Part shown: positions 50,977-63,520 of the stretch, one piece after another
Numbering within the stretch: position 1 is the stretch's first letter
Layout: every line of letters begins with the position of its first letter
Source of the DNA: Spatholobus suberectus
Taxonomy: Eukaryota; Streptophyta; Magnoliopsida; Fabales; Fabaceae
DNA length: 64,000 nt
Assembly (NCBI GenBank): GCA_004329165.1
Contig: QUWT01000122.1
Location: 60,464 to 124,463, forward strand
Reading direction: 5' to 3'
Position numbers and translations under genes: made by a program
The notes under the pieces: generated by a model
What the model saw: only the letters and a program-made list of their open reading frames with translations
Databases searched by the model: none
Told to the model about the DNA's origin: nothing

Positions 50977-53379
50977 GGTATAAGAATATAAGAATATTAG
51001 AGAAACTATCCAGAAACTAAAACTCAGACATCGATTAAGTAATCATATTAAAACAATTATTACAAGTCTCTTGGCACTTATGTACCATACAATCCATGGA
51101 TAACAAAAGCATAAACATGAACTAACTCCCAGATATTGGGATGTCTAAAGCTATAAACTCTTCCTCTTTTAGCGATTCCAAGCTCTGCACTCTAAGCTAC
51201 TCCCAAGAAGACTTCACCTGTTCAACCTGTAAAAACATGAAACATAAGAGGGATGAGACATATTGTCTTAGTGAATGCTTGAAGGACTTTAGACTGACCC
51301 TCTATTCTATAGATCCTTTTCTTATATTCTCATGATTTTACCTCTCACTAAAACCCTCAGTCCTTTACCTCTTGAATTCATATTCTCATAGCTATGCCAA
51401 CTTAGGGTTTGTTAATCTTTAGTGGGCTTGAGCCCTGAGTCTTATAACTCATACTACTTCTTACACTAAACAATTATCTTCTCATCACTTTGATGGGGAC
51501 TTCACATTCTGGATTACTTTCTCTAAACCTTTTACATTCTGTGATACAAAGTGAGGACTGACCTTTACTTACCTTTCTCTTTTCTTGCCCTTTTTGGGAC
51601 TTATACATAAACTTTCCTTGAGGTAAACCCCTTGTATACCCACTGGGTAGCATTTATCATAAATTGTGTCCTCACTAAGCACATAGGTTCCCTAGTTTAT
51701 ACTTAACTAGATTCACTTATGACTAGGCATACACATCATCATATGGCCCACAGGGCAACATACATGCCTCACAAACGCATTCATATCATCATATACCCCA
51801 TAGGGGAACATACATGCCTCACAAAGGTATTAACATCACTCATATCTTGGTTCTATTTCTATAATGTGTAGTTCTCTTTATCTTTATAATTAAGTTTCAC
51901 TTGCATATCATCTTTTCTTTTGCCTAAGCTCTAGCCATCAAAAGGCGTCCCTCTTACTACCACTGGTCCAAGTGGCTCAACTACTTCCATTATCAAAGTA
52001 GTTCCCTTAACATTCTTCCGTTACCAAAGAATGACTATGTCCTTCTATTACCAAAGGACCCATCCTTCCCTAACCGAAGGATGTTGTTTTTCCCCTAGTA
52101 TTTGAATGATGACAGTCCCTTCCCTTGACGTAAGGGGCCTCCTAGCCTTTTTTCCTTTTACAACTCATCTTACAATTGCATAAAACCTCATCTCCCTTGG
52201 TAACCTTGGAATCCTCACTACGATTTGCACACCATAGTATGCCGAGGGTGCGACTCAAACATGATCGGTACTAGGGAGGTTCTAACATTAGTAAGGAGGT
52301 ACTTTTCTTTGAAAGTGTAGCTTTCCTTTTAAAACATCTTTCTATGAAAACATAGGTTTTTCTCAAAAACGTGTTCCTTTCTTAAAACCTTTCTTTTCAT
52401 GAAAACCTTTCATAAACCTAGGGAAAAATCCCCACCTTTTGTTAAGGAAGAATCTGATGGTGTCTTAAGTATCTTAAATGTCTTGTTACATAGGGTTTAT
52501 TGTTACATACAAACTATCTCAAGCAGATGCAATAGTCATGTGAATGCAATATATTACAACTACTCGAGCAATCATCATCAAACATTGCAACACAACATAA
52601 CAACCAATGGTAAACATACAAGAACAAGCATATAAAACAAGGGTGCAATCATACTCTTTCTATCCTCACTAAAATCCTTATTTTCACTTAGCTAGCATTT
52701 TGCTCGCTCAGCTAGCATTTTACTCACTCAGCTAGCATTTTGATTGCTTAGTTAGAGCAACAAGTCTGCAGGTCGCGTTTTTTGCCAAATCTGCCATGCT
52801 TAGGGCCATCAATGGCCACCCAAAGGTTCCAAACCACCATAAACAATCCCAGAACACTTCTATTACATTTCTAACTAAGTAATATACCATATAAACCCCT
52901 CAATCAAACTTAATCATTAAAAACTCATAAAAAACCAAACTTGGGATTCAAAGGGAAGAAGGGGAAAAGGGGATACAATCAATAATCAAATGGGTAGGGG
53001 AGGACAAGGAGGAAGCACTCACCTCAAGGATGCATGAAGATGAGCTCCGAGGCTTGCAAATCTCTGCTCTTTTTCTCCTTCTCTTTTCTTCTTCTCCTTC
53101 TTATCTTTTCTTTCTTTTTTTTTTTCTTTCTTTCTCCAAATCTCCCTTCTTTCTCCCATATAAACCATGTGTGTATGGGTGGGCTTGGTGGGCTTTGGTC
53201 CATTTTGGGTCTTAGCTCCCCATCTAGGTCCTATTATCTTATTCCTATAAATTCTAATGTAAGGGTAACTATTATTATTGATACTTACGGCATCTATGAC
53301 CATTTATCATAAAAGCTATTACCATAAAAGTAGCATCTAAATGACTTTATTTATAATGTCCATATGTAGAGATGTTACA
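50977..53379 (-). mobile_element. E4, copy B: LTR-c, 3' end deleted
   Basis: The right (5') end GATGTTACA at 53379 is followed by AAACT, a one-base variant of the CAACT target duplication. The left (3') end including TGTAACACCT is missing: the sequence jumps from the MULE arm 'cccccaactttttcc' to 'taagaatataagaat'. The hairpin array is kept at about 51958-52083. Confidence 0.8.
51958..52083 (-). repeat. Hairpin array of E4, copy B
   Basis: Four hairpins match those of copy A. AACTACTT/AAGTAGTT and CATTCTT/AAGAATG (52011-52017 with 52027-52033) differ in sequence from A yet still pair. GTCCTT/AAGGAC and CATCCTTC/GAAGGATG are unchanged in the stems, with a loop change (CCTGACC to CCTAACC). Confidence 0.7.
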
Positions 53380-54234
53380 AAACTCCTGTCGCCGATCACA
53401 GTTTTCCGTCATTGGAGGCGATTTCCAGCGATAATGCAATCCTTAAAGAAGATAGGCCTCTTCGTGGAAAAGCCCAAATTTAAATAAAATTGAAAATGCA
53501 ACCCATCAATTAAACTCCTAAACCAAGAGTGTAACAAGTAGGAAAGAAATGACAGAACCAAATCAAAAGGTATAAAAAGACCAATGTAGATAAAAAAATA
53601 AAAGAAAAATGTAGAACTATACCCAGTAGAGGTGGTTCGGGCCCTATAATGGCTAACAAAAAAGGAAATCATCCCTCAATAGTATGACATTGACCTTTGT
53701 AGTTTTTCGCGAACCGTTCCATTTCGACGTCGATAAGTTCTCGACAAATGCAAAGCTTGAGGCATGTGACGTTACGGCATCATTGTGAGATTAGCACAAG
53801 CATGTCATCTTCTCGTATACTTATAGATCTGTGGTTGTACTTCAACAAGAGCTTCGTCGTAAAGTTGAAGCTCGAAAAGAGTGATAAAATTACTAGAAAG
53901 AGATTCGATTTCGTCTGCTCCTCATTTGTCGATGCATTTGGTGGTCTTTTATTTTTCAATCAGCAACTTACATCTTTGATTCATTTTCTTTTGTGAATAT
54001 GTTGAGTACCAGGCTCGGTATTGTGGGCACTATGTGTGCTTTGGAAAGGAAGGTCGACGACAAATTTTTAGTTGCACCGCCATGGCAGTAGGGGTTGCTA
54101 GGGAGAGAGTTGGGGAGGAATAATTTATGTGAAAGATGACCCACTGAAAATGAGATTAATCTAACAACTAAAAGTTATGGTCCACTATGGACCACCTACA
54201 AAGGTGGTCCACACTAGCCTTCACCATAGAAAAA

Positions 54235-57210
54235 AGAGCATAATTGTGAGGGAGAGAGGTCTCAAAAATTTCCTAAAAGAAAAGAAAGAAGTAGTGAGGA
54301 AGAAAGAAGAGATGGTGAATCACAAAATAAACAAGTCATAAAGAGGTGTCACATAGGAATGAGATACTCTTCACTTTCTTCCCTTTTTTGAGATTGAATT
54401 TCATGATTACATCAATGTGGCACTTATTAAATGTTCCTTGATTACAGTAATGCACACAACCACAAAACTAGAATAGCTCAACCACCCCAAACCCCTATGG
54501 ATTTTTTTAAAAAAAAGGGCAAAAAAGAAGAAACAGAAAGCTTTGCATCCAAAAGATCTACCAATAAAAAGATGAGTCTTTAATTTTTATTTTACTTATT
54601 CTTTCTTTATTTGTTCTTTAGTTTGGTCAATTCCTTTTTAATTTTATTCTTTAATCAAATCTACGAATAGGCTCTATCCTTTCTTTTTTAAAAAGGAATC
54701 ATTTAAAAAAATGTGAAAAATAAATAAATAATAAACATAGGATAAAATTAGCATTTTTCAATTTCCGTTTTATGTTTATTCTATCCTTTTCTTTTGTGTT
54801 ACGTGAAATAAATTTTCAAAAATATTAAAATTAATGCTAATTAATTTCTTTTTATTTTTTTATTTTGTTTATTATTGTTGGTTATTGTAGAAATTGTTAA
54901 TTTGCTATTTTTTTATGTAATTGATTAATTTAGGCATGATGTTTAGTTAATCTTGCATGTATGGGAAGTTGGCTTGATCAGTAGATAAACTTTGGTAAAG
55001 ATAGTGGTATGGAACTTGATCACAAGCATGCAAATTTTGAATTGCATAGGGAAGAATGATGCAATGGGCGACCAAATCATTACTTCTTGAAGTATAGTAG
55101 GACAAATTGTACTTTATAAAGTAAATTTAATAGTAATTAGTAAGCCCAAAGTCTGTTAGAATAAATTTATGAGTAAATTACATTGACATCCCCTGAGATT
55201 TTTTGAGATTGCACATAACCCCTTGGTTTTTTCATGTTAACAATAACGTCCTTTATAAGTGTATATGGTGTAATATTTTTCAAACAATCAAGGGGATTAA
55301 TGTAATGTATAAGGAGTGTCAATGTAATGTTTATCAAACAATTAAGGAGGGTTAGTGTAGGAGTTAAAAAAATAGGAGGGGTATCAAGCAAAATTTAACA
55401 AAACCACAAGTTTCAATGTAATTTATTCTAAATTTAACTTGAGAGTTAGGATTTAGGACCCGACTGTTGGGGTCTCATATCAGTCATTTATTGTTTTTTT
55501 GCAAGCATTAGCTTGCGAAAGTGGATATTTTAGCAGCCATCCTAGAAGGGAATGGGTATAGACAATTTTTCTCTTCTTGTTTTACTTAAAACTAAAGGCC
55601 TTCGTTATTTATGATGTCCATTATCATTTTTGACATTGTATTTTCTCTTCTACTTTCAGTTTGATCTATGGAAAAATGGATAAAGTTTTTTTTAATAGAA
55701 AATTGAAGTTATGTAGACCGGAAAAAGGAGCTGATACTACTAATTTCATTGATGAAATATTCATATGGTAAGTTGTACAGTGCTTTCTATAATGTTGGAA
55801 GTAGTATTTCATATTACAATTGTTCATAGTTTTACAAGCATTTCAAGTACCCAAGTTTGTAACAAATTTTTCTCTTGATTTATCCATCCTATTGAAGTTT
55901 GATTGTATAATCTATCTAATCTTTACTCATCTTTTTACTTGTTTTGATGCTTTGGGAAATATTGTAGACTTCATCCTGAAATTGGATTTTGGGTGACCTT
56001 ATAAAATGTTTTGGTAGGATCTTAAATGGATAAGACTCAAGGTGAATGCAATATTCTAAAAATTATATCATTTTGATTGGGTAGCTTTAGGATAGATTGT
56101 AATGTTTAAATAGTTCTTCTGTAATTTTGTTTGTAGTGACGCATTGTTTTCAAGTTTAGAAGTTTTTATTCTGATAGGAACGAAATGCTTCTCTTATCTT
56201 GTATTGGTTGGTTGTGGCATTAGAAAATAATAGTGTTAACACTTTCAAAAATTAATTTTTAGAATATTTTGAAAATTAGTTTGTTAATTAAATTCTAGAA
56301 TTTAGTTTTAGGAATGAGGATATTTTTGAAAAAAATAAATAAAAGAGTGTAAATAGTAATTGCCTTACTGTATTTTATTTTGTATCTTTATTAATGGATT
56401 TTATTATAATTAGCTTGTTATTGGATTTTAGACCCTGGCCCGTGTTGTGTTCAGTTCCTTTTCTTTAATCTTTCAAGATTGTCTACAGCCCAAAAAACAT
56501 CACTTGCCAAACACATTCACTGCTCATGCCGTCTCCCTCTATGTACCAAAAAACAAATTTCCATAATACAATTTGCATTTTGGAAAACATCTTTAATTGC
56601 AATGGAATCATATTCATTCTTGTTGCTTGGTTTCTCCACGGTAATTTTCATTTACTACTTCTCTCTTAAACTTCAACTCCGAGTTACATTATAAGGGCAA
56701 AATAAGATTCCAACTATCACTTGGTCTCTTATGGTTCAATACAAGGAAAAGGAAAACTTCCCACACCAACCAAAGAAAACTCATGTAGAACCACAAAAAA
56801 GAACTTAACAATGCTAACTTCACAAACTAGTGGAACAATCATGTTGGCAAGTTAATGGGAAGCTAGTGAAAATTAGGGGTAGCTGAATTACACTAATTTG
56901 TTGTCTCATAGTCATGCACTCACATGGCAATCCCGGACATCTAATTTAATTATTGAGTTATTAGTTGAAAGCTCAACAGCTTGGAGGACACAAACATAAT
57001 ACGAAGAAATAGAAGTTGTATTGCTGATTAGATTTCTCGTGAATTTTGTCATTTTGATGACCCAAAGCTTAATGAATCATAAACATAGTTGTTTTAGGTG
57101 AATTAATCAGAAATTTAAAGTAGTTCATACTAATGTTATTTTCTTACTTTGTTGTCCCCAAAACAAAAAAATGGCCTTAGGCACATGAAATGAGAATAAA
57201 AGGAATGATG
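54235..57210. other. Gene-free interval, copy B
   Basis: The counterpart of 20179-23101. It contains poly-A/T tracts, a short direct-repeat expansion near 55285-55345 and the hydrophobic short frame at 56602-56688. Nothing else supported. Confidence 0.5.
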
Positions 57211-57215
57211 AAGGT

Positions 57216-59999
57216 TGTAACACCCCTACTTTTGTATATTAAATTATTCTATATGTTTAAAAATTGTTTTTAAGTCATCAATGTATTTAGAAATATTAAT
57301 AATAATTTTAGAAATTTTTCTAGAATTTATTGAGATAATTTTTATAAAATGACAAAAATACCCTTGGTTGACAATTGGAACCAATCGGAGACTTTATGAC
57401 CTCAAAATATTTTGAAAATTTTATATTAAGTACCTCTCATTATAAAAACTTTATTTGAGAAAAAAGTAGTGAAAAATATAACAATCCTATTTTAATTCTT
57501 CCACTGTTTTTTATATACAATTCTGAAAAATCGAAAATGAATTTTAAAATTCTGACTCCCACCATTTTGCTCAAAATCTCAAGAGCTATTTAATCGTGAT
57601 TTTTAATAATTTTCCGAGCCGGAGTCTGGAGAAATTAGAAAATGACAATTTTATCCCTATTTCTCAACATTAAGAACTGACATGAGGAAAAGATTCAATT
57701 GACATTAAAATGTCAATTTGAGCTTGGAATTATGTCATATATATTAAATTATATTTTTGGAAATTTTTGGGAATTTTCTGGAATTTCTGTGTAAAATGAC
57801 CAAAATGCCCTTGCGTGTCTAATAAGCCAGCCAGTACTGGTTTGACATTCAAAAAGGGTGGAAATAGTAATTTTAGTTTAATTATGGGTAAATTATTTAA
57901 TTTTAGAATTTTGATACAAATTTTGGTATTTATTGAATTAAAATGGATTTTCTATGAATTCTCTAGCTTAAAAATACAAAATAAAAACATATAATTTGAA
58001 ATAAATTAATAAAAATTAAAATTTATTATTAGAAATTTATTTTGATGAAAATTAATGTATTTATCCGGTTTTGCATTAAAATACATTATTTTGATATTAA
58101 AAGCTAAATTTTTCAAGTTTAAGTGTTTTTGTCGGTATCGGTTAATTCACCTACAGATAAAATTTGACACATGGAGGCTTGGGACAGTTGGTGGAGCACG
58201 TCCCCAACCCTAAAATAGGTGATTCACCACCTATTTGAGATATGTGTCCCTAAATTGGATTAAAAATAAATAAAAATTGGATTTATGACATAATGATGAC
58301 ATAATGGATGATGTAAATATTTGGACACGTAACCCCCCCCCCCCCTCCTTCTTCTATAAATAGGCCTCAAAGTTTTCAGATTTTCACTCATCCTTTCCTC
58401 TCCCAAGCTAGAGAGCTTCTCTTTCTAAAGTTTTCTCTCTCTAAAATATTTTTTTGTCTAGTTTTTATGTTAAAATTTTGCTAGTTTTCAACTAGTAGAA
58501 TTTCTCCTCCTAGAAGCTTTGCACCAACAATTCCATCCTCTTCATCAACTATCTTAGAGGTAATGGGGGGAGTGGGGTTGGTTCTAAATTACTATCACTT
58601 TGCATGTTGGTAGGAAGGGTTTTCCCCTAAACCCGTTTAGGCTTAAATTTTAGTATTGTTATTATTGTTTAAAGTTAAATTTTAATTTTTACTAAGTTGT
58701 TACTCTGCCCAAATTTAGATTATTAAATCATAATTACTAAATTGTTACTCTGCTCAAATTTTAATTATTAAATTATACTTGCTAAGCTGTTACTCTGTTC
58801 AATTTTAGAAAATTAAAATGCGCTTGCTAAGCTGTTACTCTGCTCAATTTTAGAAAATTAAAATGTATTTATTTAGTTGTTATTCTGCCAAAATTTTAGT
58901 AATTATACTATAATTGCTATGTCGTTATTCTGTTAAAATTCTGGTATTGTGCAATTTCTGCAAAATAAGGCAGAAATGTTGATTGTACTGGTGCTCAAGT
59001 TAAATAAGACCAGGGAAACCTCTACTTGAGAAGTTAGGAATTGATAGTTTAGTGAGTAATGTAAAGCAAGTGACATGTAGTGACATGGCACCCTGCTAGG
59101 GAAGCCACAGTTTGGTACGCTGAGGAATGAAAGGTAGGGACCCACTTGCGGAGGTCTTGGGGGTAGGCATCGAGTGGTGAAGGTCCCAATGGCCAGGGTA
59201 GCACCCTTGAGCCGGGATATTCGCCTGACCAAACTCGATAACCTCGACAACTGCTCAGCATTCCAAGATTGGTTTGAGAATATACTTCTATAAATGGATA
59301 TCCTAAATTGTTATTTTGTTCCTCAATGATGACAAGGACTGTACCATGTGATGGTGTTGAGAGAGGTATATGTACTCCCAGTCACTTCCCAGGTTCTGTT
59401 GAGAACTATTACCCACTAATGGGAAGTATGGATCCATACCTAGTCAAGGGTAGTCGGATACAACTTAGAATGAATCTTAGGACCTCTTGTGTTGTCAGTT
59501 GTGTTTTGTCTTTGTTTTATGGTAGATTTCCTACCGCACATGTAAAAGTGATTTTAGAACAAAACACCTCACTCCATTATTTTCTTTTGTGTATGATTGG
59601 TCGTGATTATTGAAGACGACATTAACGCTCCATGATGCTGAGTACGAGATAGAGAACATCTCAACGAGGGAGGACCTGAAGACCTATAGTATTTTCTTTT
59701 TGTATAAGGGATAGGGTAGATAAATACTGCTCTGTATAGGATCTCTTTTGATGTATAGTGGGCTAGGTAGTATATGTATTTCGATGTACTTTTGTTTCTG
59801 ACTATTATGTATTACTCAAACCATGATGTACAGTTTTATGAAATATATGTATATATCTTTCATATTTTATTACCATTTCCAAATTCTGTTAAGTTTGGAA
59901 TTTCTTTTAAAACTGGAAAAATTTTACACACATTTTTATTTACTTAAACTTAATAACTAAATTAATATGAATTATATTTAAAATTAAATGGGTGTTACA
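57216..59999 (+). mobile_element. E5: solo LTR (LTR-b family)
   Basis: It starts TGTAACACCCC and ends ATGGGTGTTACA, flanked by AAGGT on both sides (57211-57215 and 60000-60004). Copy A has the empty site 'gatgaaggttacactg' at about 23096. Size 2784 bp. Parts: 13-C run (58333-58345), TATA box TATAAATAGG (58355-58364), donor-like GAG|GTAATGGGG (58559/58560), six 45-bp repeats, acceptor-like GGCAG (ending 58973), conserved block (59080-59470). No gag/pol frame. Confidence 0.93.
58691..58950 (+). repeat. 45-bp tandem repeats in E5
   Basis: About six units of 'actaagttgttactctgccc' type, each followed by an AT-rich spacer. Starts are near 58691, 58736, 58781, 58826, 58872 and 58916. Between the donor-like and acceptor-like sites. 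Confidence 0.8.
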
Positions 60000-60346
60000 A
60001 AGGTTACACTGTTTGATAAAGAGGAATGAGTTGCATAATGTGATTTAGCCACCTTGCACATTAGGTCCAAAAGCAACATTTAAAGCCTGGGATATGTGCT
60101 AGTTTACATCAAATAAAGGGAAGAGGAGAACAAAATATATTTTAAAAAAAATATATCTAAAAAAACTATTTTGGCATGAAAAAGTCTTGTGGATTTTAAA
60201 AGACTATATAAGAATGTAATGATTTATTAAATTCTTTTAAAAGACTTTTATAATCAAGATTTTTAGTTTGGATTTTAATTATTGGATTTATATCATAAGA
60301 ATTTATAATATTTGAATGGAATTTCTAGATTTGTAAGATTTGATAG

Positions 60347-62951
60347 GGTCACACCCTTATTTTTGGAAAAGGGTAAAATGACTATTTTGCCCGTAGAAAG
60401 AGTAGATAATTGAGAAAATAGATAAAAATAGATAGAAGTGTCTAAAATTTATTTTTAAGTCATTTATGTACTTAGAATAATTAATAATAATTTTAGAAAT
60501 TTTTCAAAAATTTATTAAGACAATTTTTGTGAAATGACCAAAATACCCTTAGTTGACTACGAGAGCAGACCAGAAACTTTTTGACTTCAAAGTATTTTGA
60601 AAATTTTATACTAGGTATATTTTAATTATAAAAAAAATTATTTTGAAAGAGAAATAGTGAAAAATGTAACACTCTTATTTCAGCTTTTCAACCAGTATTC
60701 TAATAATTGACTAGTTAATTCTGAAAAATCGGGAGGGAATTTGAAAATTCTGATTCTCATCATTATGCTCAAAATTTCAAGAGCTATCTAATTGTGATTT
60801 TTAATAATTTTTCCGAGTTAGAACCCGTAGAAATTAGAAAATGACAATTTTGTCCATATTTCTCAATATTAAGGGCTGACATGAGAAAAAGATTCAATTG
60901 ACATTAAAATGTAAATTTGAGCATGGAATCATGTCATATATATTAAAATATAATTTTGGAAATTTTATGGGAATTTTCTGAAATTCTTGTGTAAAATGAC
61001 CAAAATACCCCTAGGTGTCCGATAAGCCAACCAATATTGGTTTGACATCCAAAAAAGGTGAAAATTGTAATTTCAATTTATTTATAGGTGAAATGTTTAA
61101 TTTTTGAAATTTCTTAAAAATTTTGGTATTTATTGAATTAAAATGGATTTATTATGAAGTTTTTAGCTTAAAAATACAAAATAAATAGATAAAATTTGAA
61201 ATAAATTAATAAAAATTAAAATTAATTATTAGAAATTTATTTTTATTAAAAACAATGTATTTGTCCATTTTTACATTTAATTTCATTTTCTTGATATTAA
61301 AAGTCAATTCTTCAAGTTTATGCGATTTTATCGATACCGATTAATTTACCTGCGGATAAAATTAACTTCTAGAAGCTGGACAGCTAAGGGAGCACGTCCC
61401 CAACCTAGTGATAGCTGATTCATCACTCTAATTTTGATATGTGTCCCTAAATAAATTAAAAATAAATCAAAAATGGGATTTATGACATAATAGCTTATGT
61501 CATCAAAGTGGACACCTCACCCCTTCCTTTCTCTATAAATAGGCATCCAAAATTCTGATTTTTCACCATTCTTCTCCTTCATAAACTAGAGAGCTTCTTT
61601 GTCTAAAATTTCCTCTCTCTAGAAATATTTCTTATTTAGTTTTTATGTTAAAATTTTGCTAGTTTTCAACTAGTAGAATTTCTCCTCCTAGGAGTTTTAC
61701 ATCAACAACTTCATTCTCTTTATCAACCACCTTAGAGGTAATGGGGGGAGTGGGATTGGTTCTAAATTATTGTCACTTTGAATGTTGGTAGGAAAGGTTT
61801 TCCCCAAAACCCGTTTAGGCTTAAGTTTTATTATTATTATTTTTGTTATATTGTTTAATGTTAAACTTTAATTTTTACTAAGTTGTTACTCTGCCTAAAT
61901 TTAGATTATTAAATCATGATTACTAAATTGTTACTCTGCTCAAATTTAGATTATTAAATTATAATTGCTATGCTGTTACTTTGCTCAATTTTAGAAAATT
62001 AAAATGCATTCGCTAAGCTGTTACTCTGCTCAAATTTAGAAAATTAAAATGTTTTATACAGTTGCTATTCTGCCAAAATTTTGGTAATTAAACTATAATT
62101 ACTATGTCGTTATTCTGTTAAAATTTTAGGTATTGTGCAATTTTTGTAATATAAGGCAGAAATGTTGATTGTATTGGTGCTCAAATTAAATGAGACTAAG
62201 GAAACCTTTGTTTGAGAAATTAGGAAGTGATAAATTAGTGAGTAATGTAAAGCAAGTGAAATGCAATGGCATGGCACCCTGCTAGGGAAGCTACGGTTTA
62301 GTACACTGCGGGATGAAAGGCAGGACCCATGGTTAGGTCTAGAGGGTATGGTATCAAGTGGTGAGCGTCCTAATAGCCAAGGTAGCGCTCTTCAGTTGGG
62401 ACAATCACTTAACCAACTTGATAGCCCTGACAACTGCTCAGCATCACCAGGATTGGTGAGAGTATACATCTATAAATGGATATCCTAAATTGTTATTTTG
62501 TTCCTTAATGATGATGAGGACTGTACCATGAGATAATGTTGAGAGAGGTATATGTACTCCTAGTCACTTCCCAGGTTCTGTTAAGAACTATTACCCACTA
62601 ATGGATAGTATGGATCCATATCGAGTCAAGGATTCTATAACATAGAATAAACTTTAGGTTCCCTTTTTATTGTCAACTGTGTTTTATTTGTATTGTGTGG
62701 TAAAATTCCTACCATACATGTAAAAGTGATATTAGAAATTATTTGTATTGTGTGGTAGAATTCCTACCATAATTATGAAATCATGATGTACTGCTCCACG
62801 ATAAATACATACATATTTTATTTTTTTATTGTTGTTTTCAAATTCTGTTACATTTACAAATTTTCTATTATTAAAAGCGGATAAAAATTTTACTCGCATT
62901 TTTAAATAAGTAAATAAGTATGGGTTGTGTTTAATGTGAATGAGTGTCACA
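60347..62951 (+). mobile_element. E6: LTR (LTR-b family), joined to a Cassandra LTR
   Basis: It starts GGTCACACCC (TG changed to GG) after GATAG (60342-60346) and ends GAATGAGTGTCACA at 62951, like E1/E2. It aligns with E5 over most of its length: TATA box TATAAATAGG (61534-61543), donor-like GAG|GTAATGGGG (61737/61738), 45-bp repeats (61877-62135), acceptor-like GGCAG (62159) and conserved block. The right flank is not a target duplication but 9 bp and then a Cassandra LTR. Confidence 0.8.
61877..62135 (+). repeat. 45-bp tandem repeats in E6
   Basis: The same unit type as in E5 ('actaagttgttactctgcct'), about six copies, in the same place between donor-like and acceptor-like sites. Confidence 0.8.
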
Positions 62952-62960
62952 TTTAAACTA

Positions 62961-63328
62961 TGTAACGCCTGGCCACTTTCAAGATGAGTGACTGTCCCCA
63001 CAAACCAACACAAGACTTTTTAGCACGCTTTGTCCTTACTCACACGCTTCCTATGAAACTTTCCAGTAGGTCACCCATCCCTAAATTGCTCCAAGTCAAA
63101 CATGCTTAACTGTGGAGTTCTTAAGTGATAGGCTACAAAAAAGTAGATGCATTTTGTTGGTATAGGTATCACCTATTAATTCCTTTAAGCTATCCTCAAT
63201 TGTACAGTCCCATATCTGCACAGCCTCTAGATCCCTCTCATTCAGGTGTGTATTCGATTCATTCATGTACCTCATCTCTTTTGCATCGGTGATCACTCCC
63301 CGCCCTCGTCAGCGCCCGAGATGTTACA
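62961..63328 (-). mobile_element. Cassandra-type TRIM LTR with 5S-derived sequence
   Basis: On the minus strand it starts TGTAACATCTCGGGCG and ends GGCCAGGCGTTACA (368 bp). It contains a 5S rRNA-like core in sense. Cassandra elements are known TRIM retrotransposons whose LTRs carry 5S sequence with a pol III promoter, and the size and layout fit. Only one LTR is present. The right flank GATAC (63329-63333) pairs with GATAG left of E6 (60342), not with the bases next to the LTR (AACTA). Confidence 0.8.
63049..63125 (-). other. 5S rRNA-related core inside the Cassandra LTR
   Basis: On the minus strand 'aagaactccacagttaagca' matches the 5S 'AACTCCGCAGTTAAGCG' A-box part, and 'gggatgggtgacctactgga' matches 'GGGATGGGTGACCTCCTGGG' (C-box part). 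The first 5S third is not recognisable. It is not a functional rRNA gene, but the internal promoter elements are still visible. Confidence 0.8.
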
Positions 63329-63520
63329 GATACGACTCATGAATTTTTAGAAAACATTCAAAGTTACAAGAGTCAATGAAAAAGATAACAAAGAAATGAT
63401 AAATTTTGGATAAAAAAAGTCAAACTAATACCATCTTGCTAATCTTGTAATAGCTAATTGATTTTAACTTCATGTCCTCCTAAATAGCATTTCTCCATAT
63501 GTCTAAAGGTATCCTAGTCC

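Larger units (their letters stand above)
50841..54225. mobile_element. MULE-like DNA transposon, copy B (contains E4)
   Basis: The ends are GATGAAGGCTAGGGTGGACC on the left and, reverse-complemented, GGTGAAGGCTAGTGTGGACC on the right, with the 9-bp flank ATAGAAAAA at 50832-50840 and 54226-54234. The same insertion as 16710-20169, so it predates the segmental duplication. Internal sequence outside E4 has no transposase frame. Confidence 0.85.
38062..63520 (+). repeat. Large direct segmental duplication, copy B
   Basis: Partner of 1-23634. Relative to A it lacks E1 and has E5 (57216-59999), the E6/Cassandra composite (60347-63328) and, at its right end, an LTR starting at 63521. It also has a 740-bp stretch (42778-43515) replaced by filler in A, a 77-bp deletion inside the RPA1-like pseudogene (near 47960), and loss of about 70-125 bp at the left end of E4. 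Confidence 0.93.

Noticed and set aside
58691..58950. CRISPR-like regular repeat array
   Set aside because: The 45-bp units are contiguous and degenerate with no unique spacers; the context is a plant LTR.
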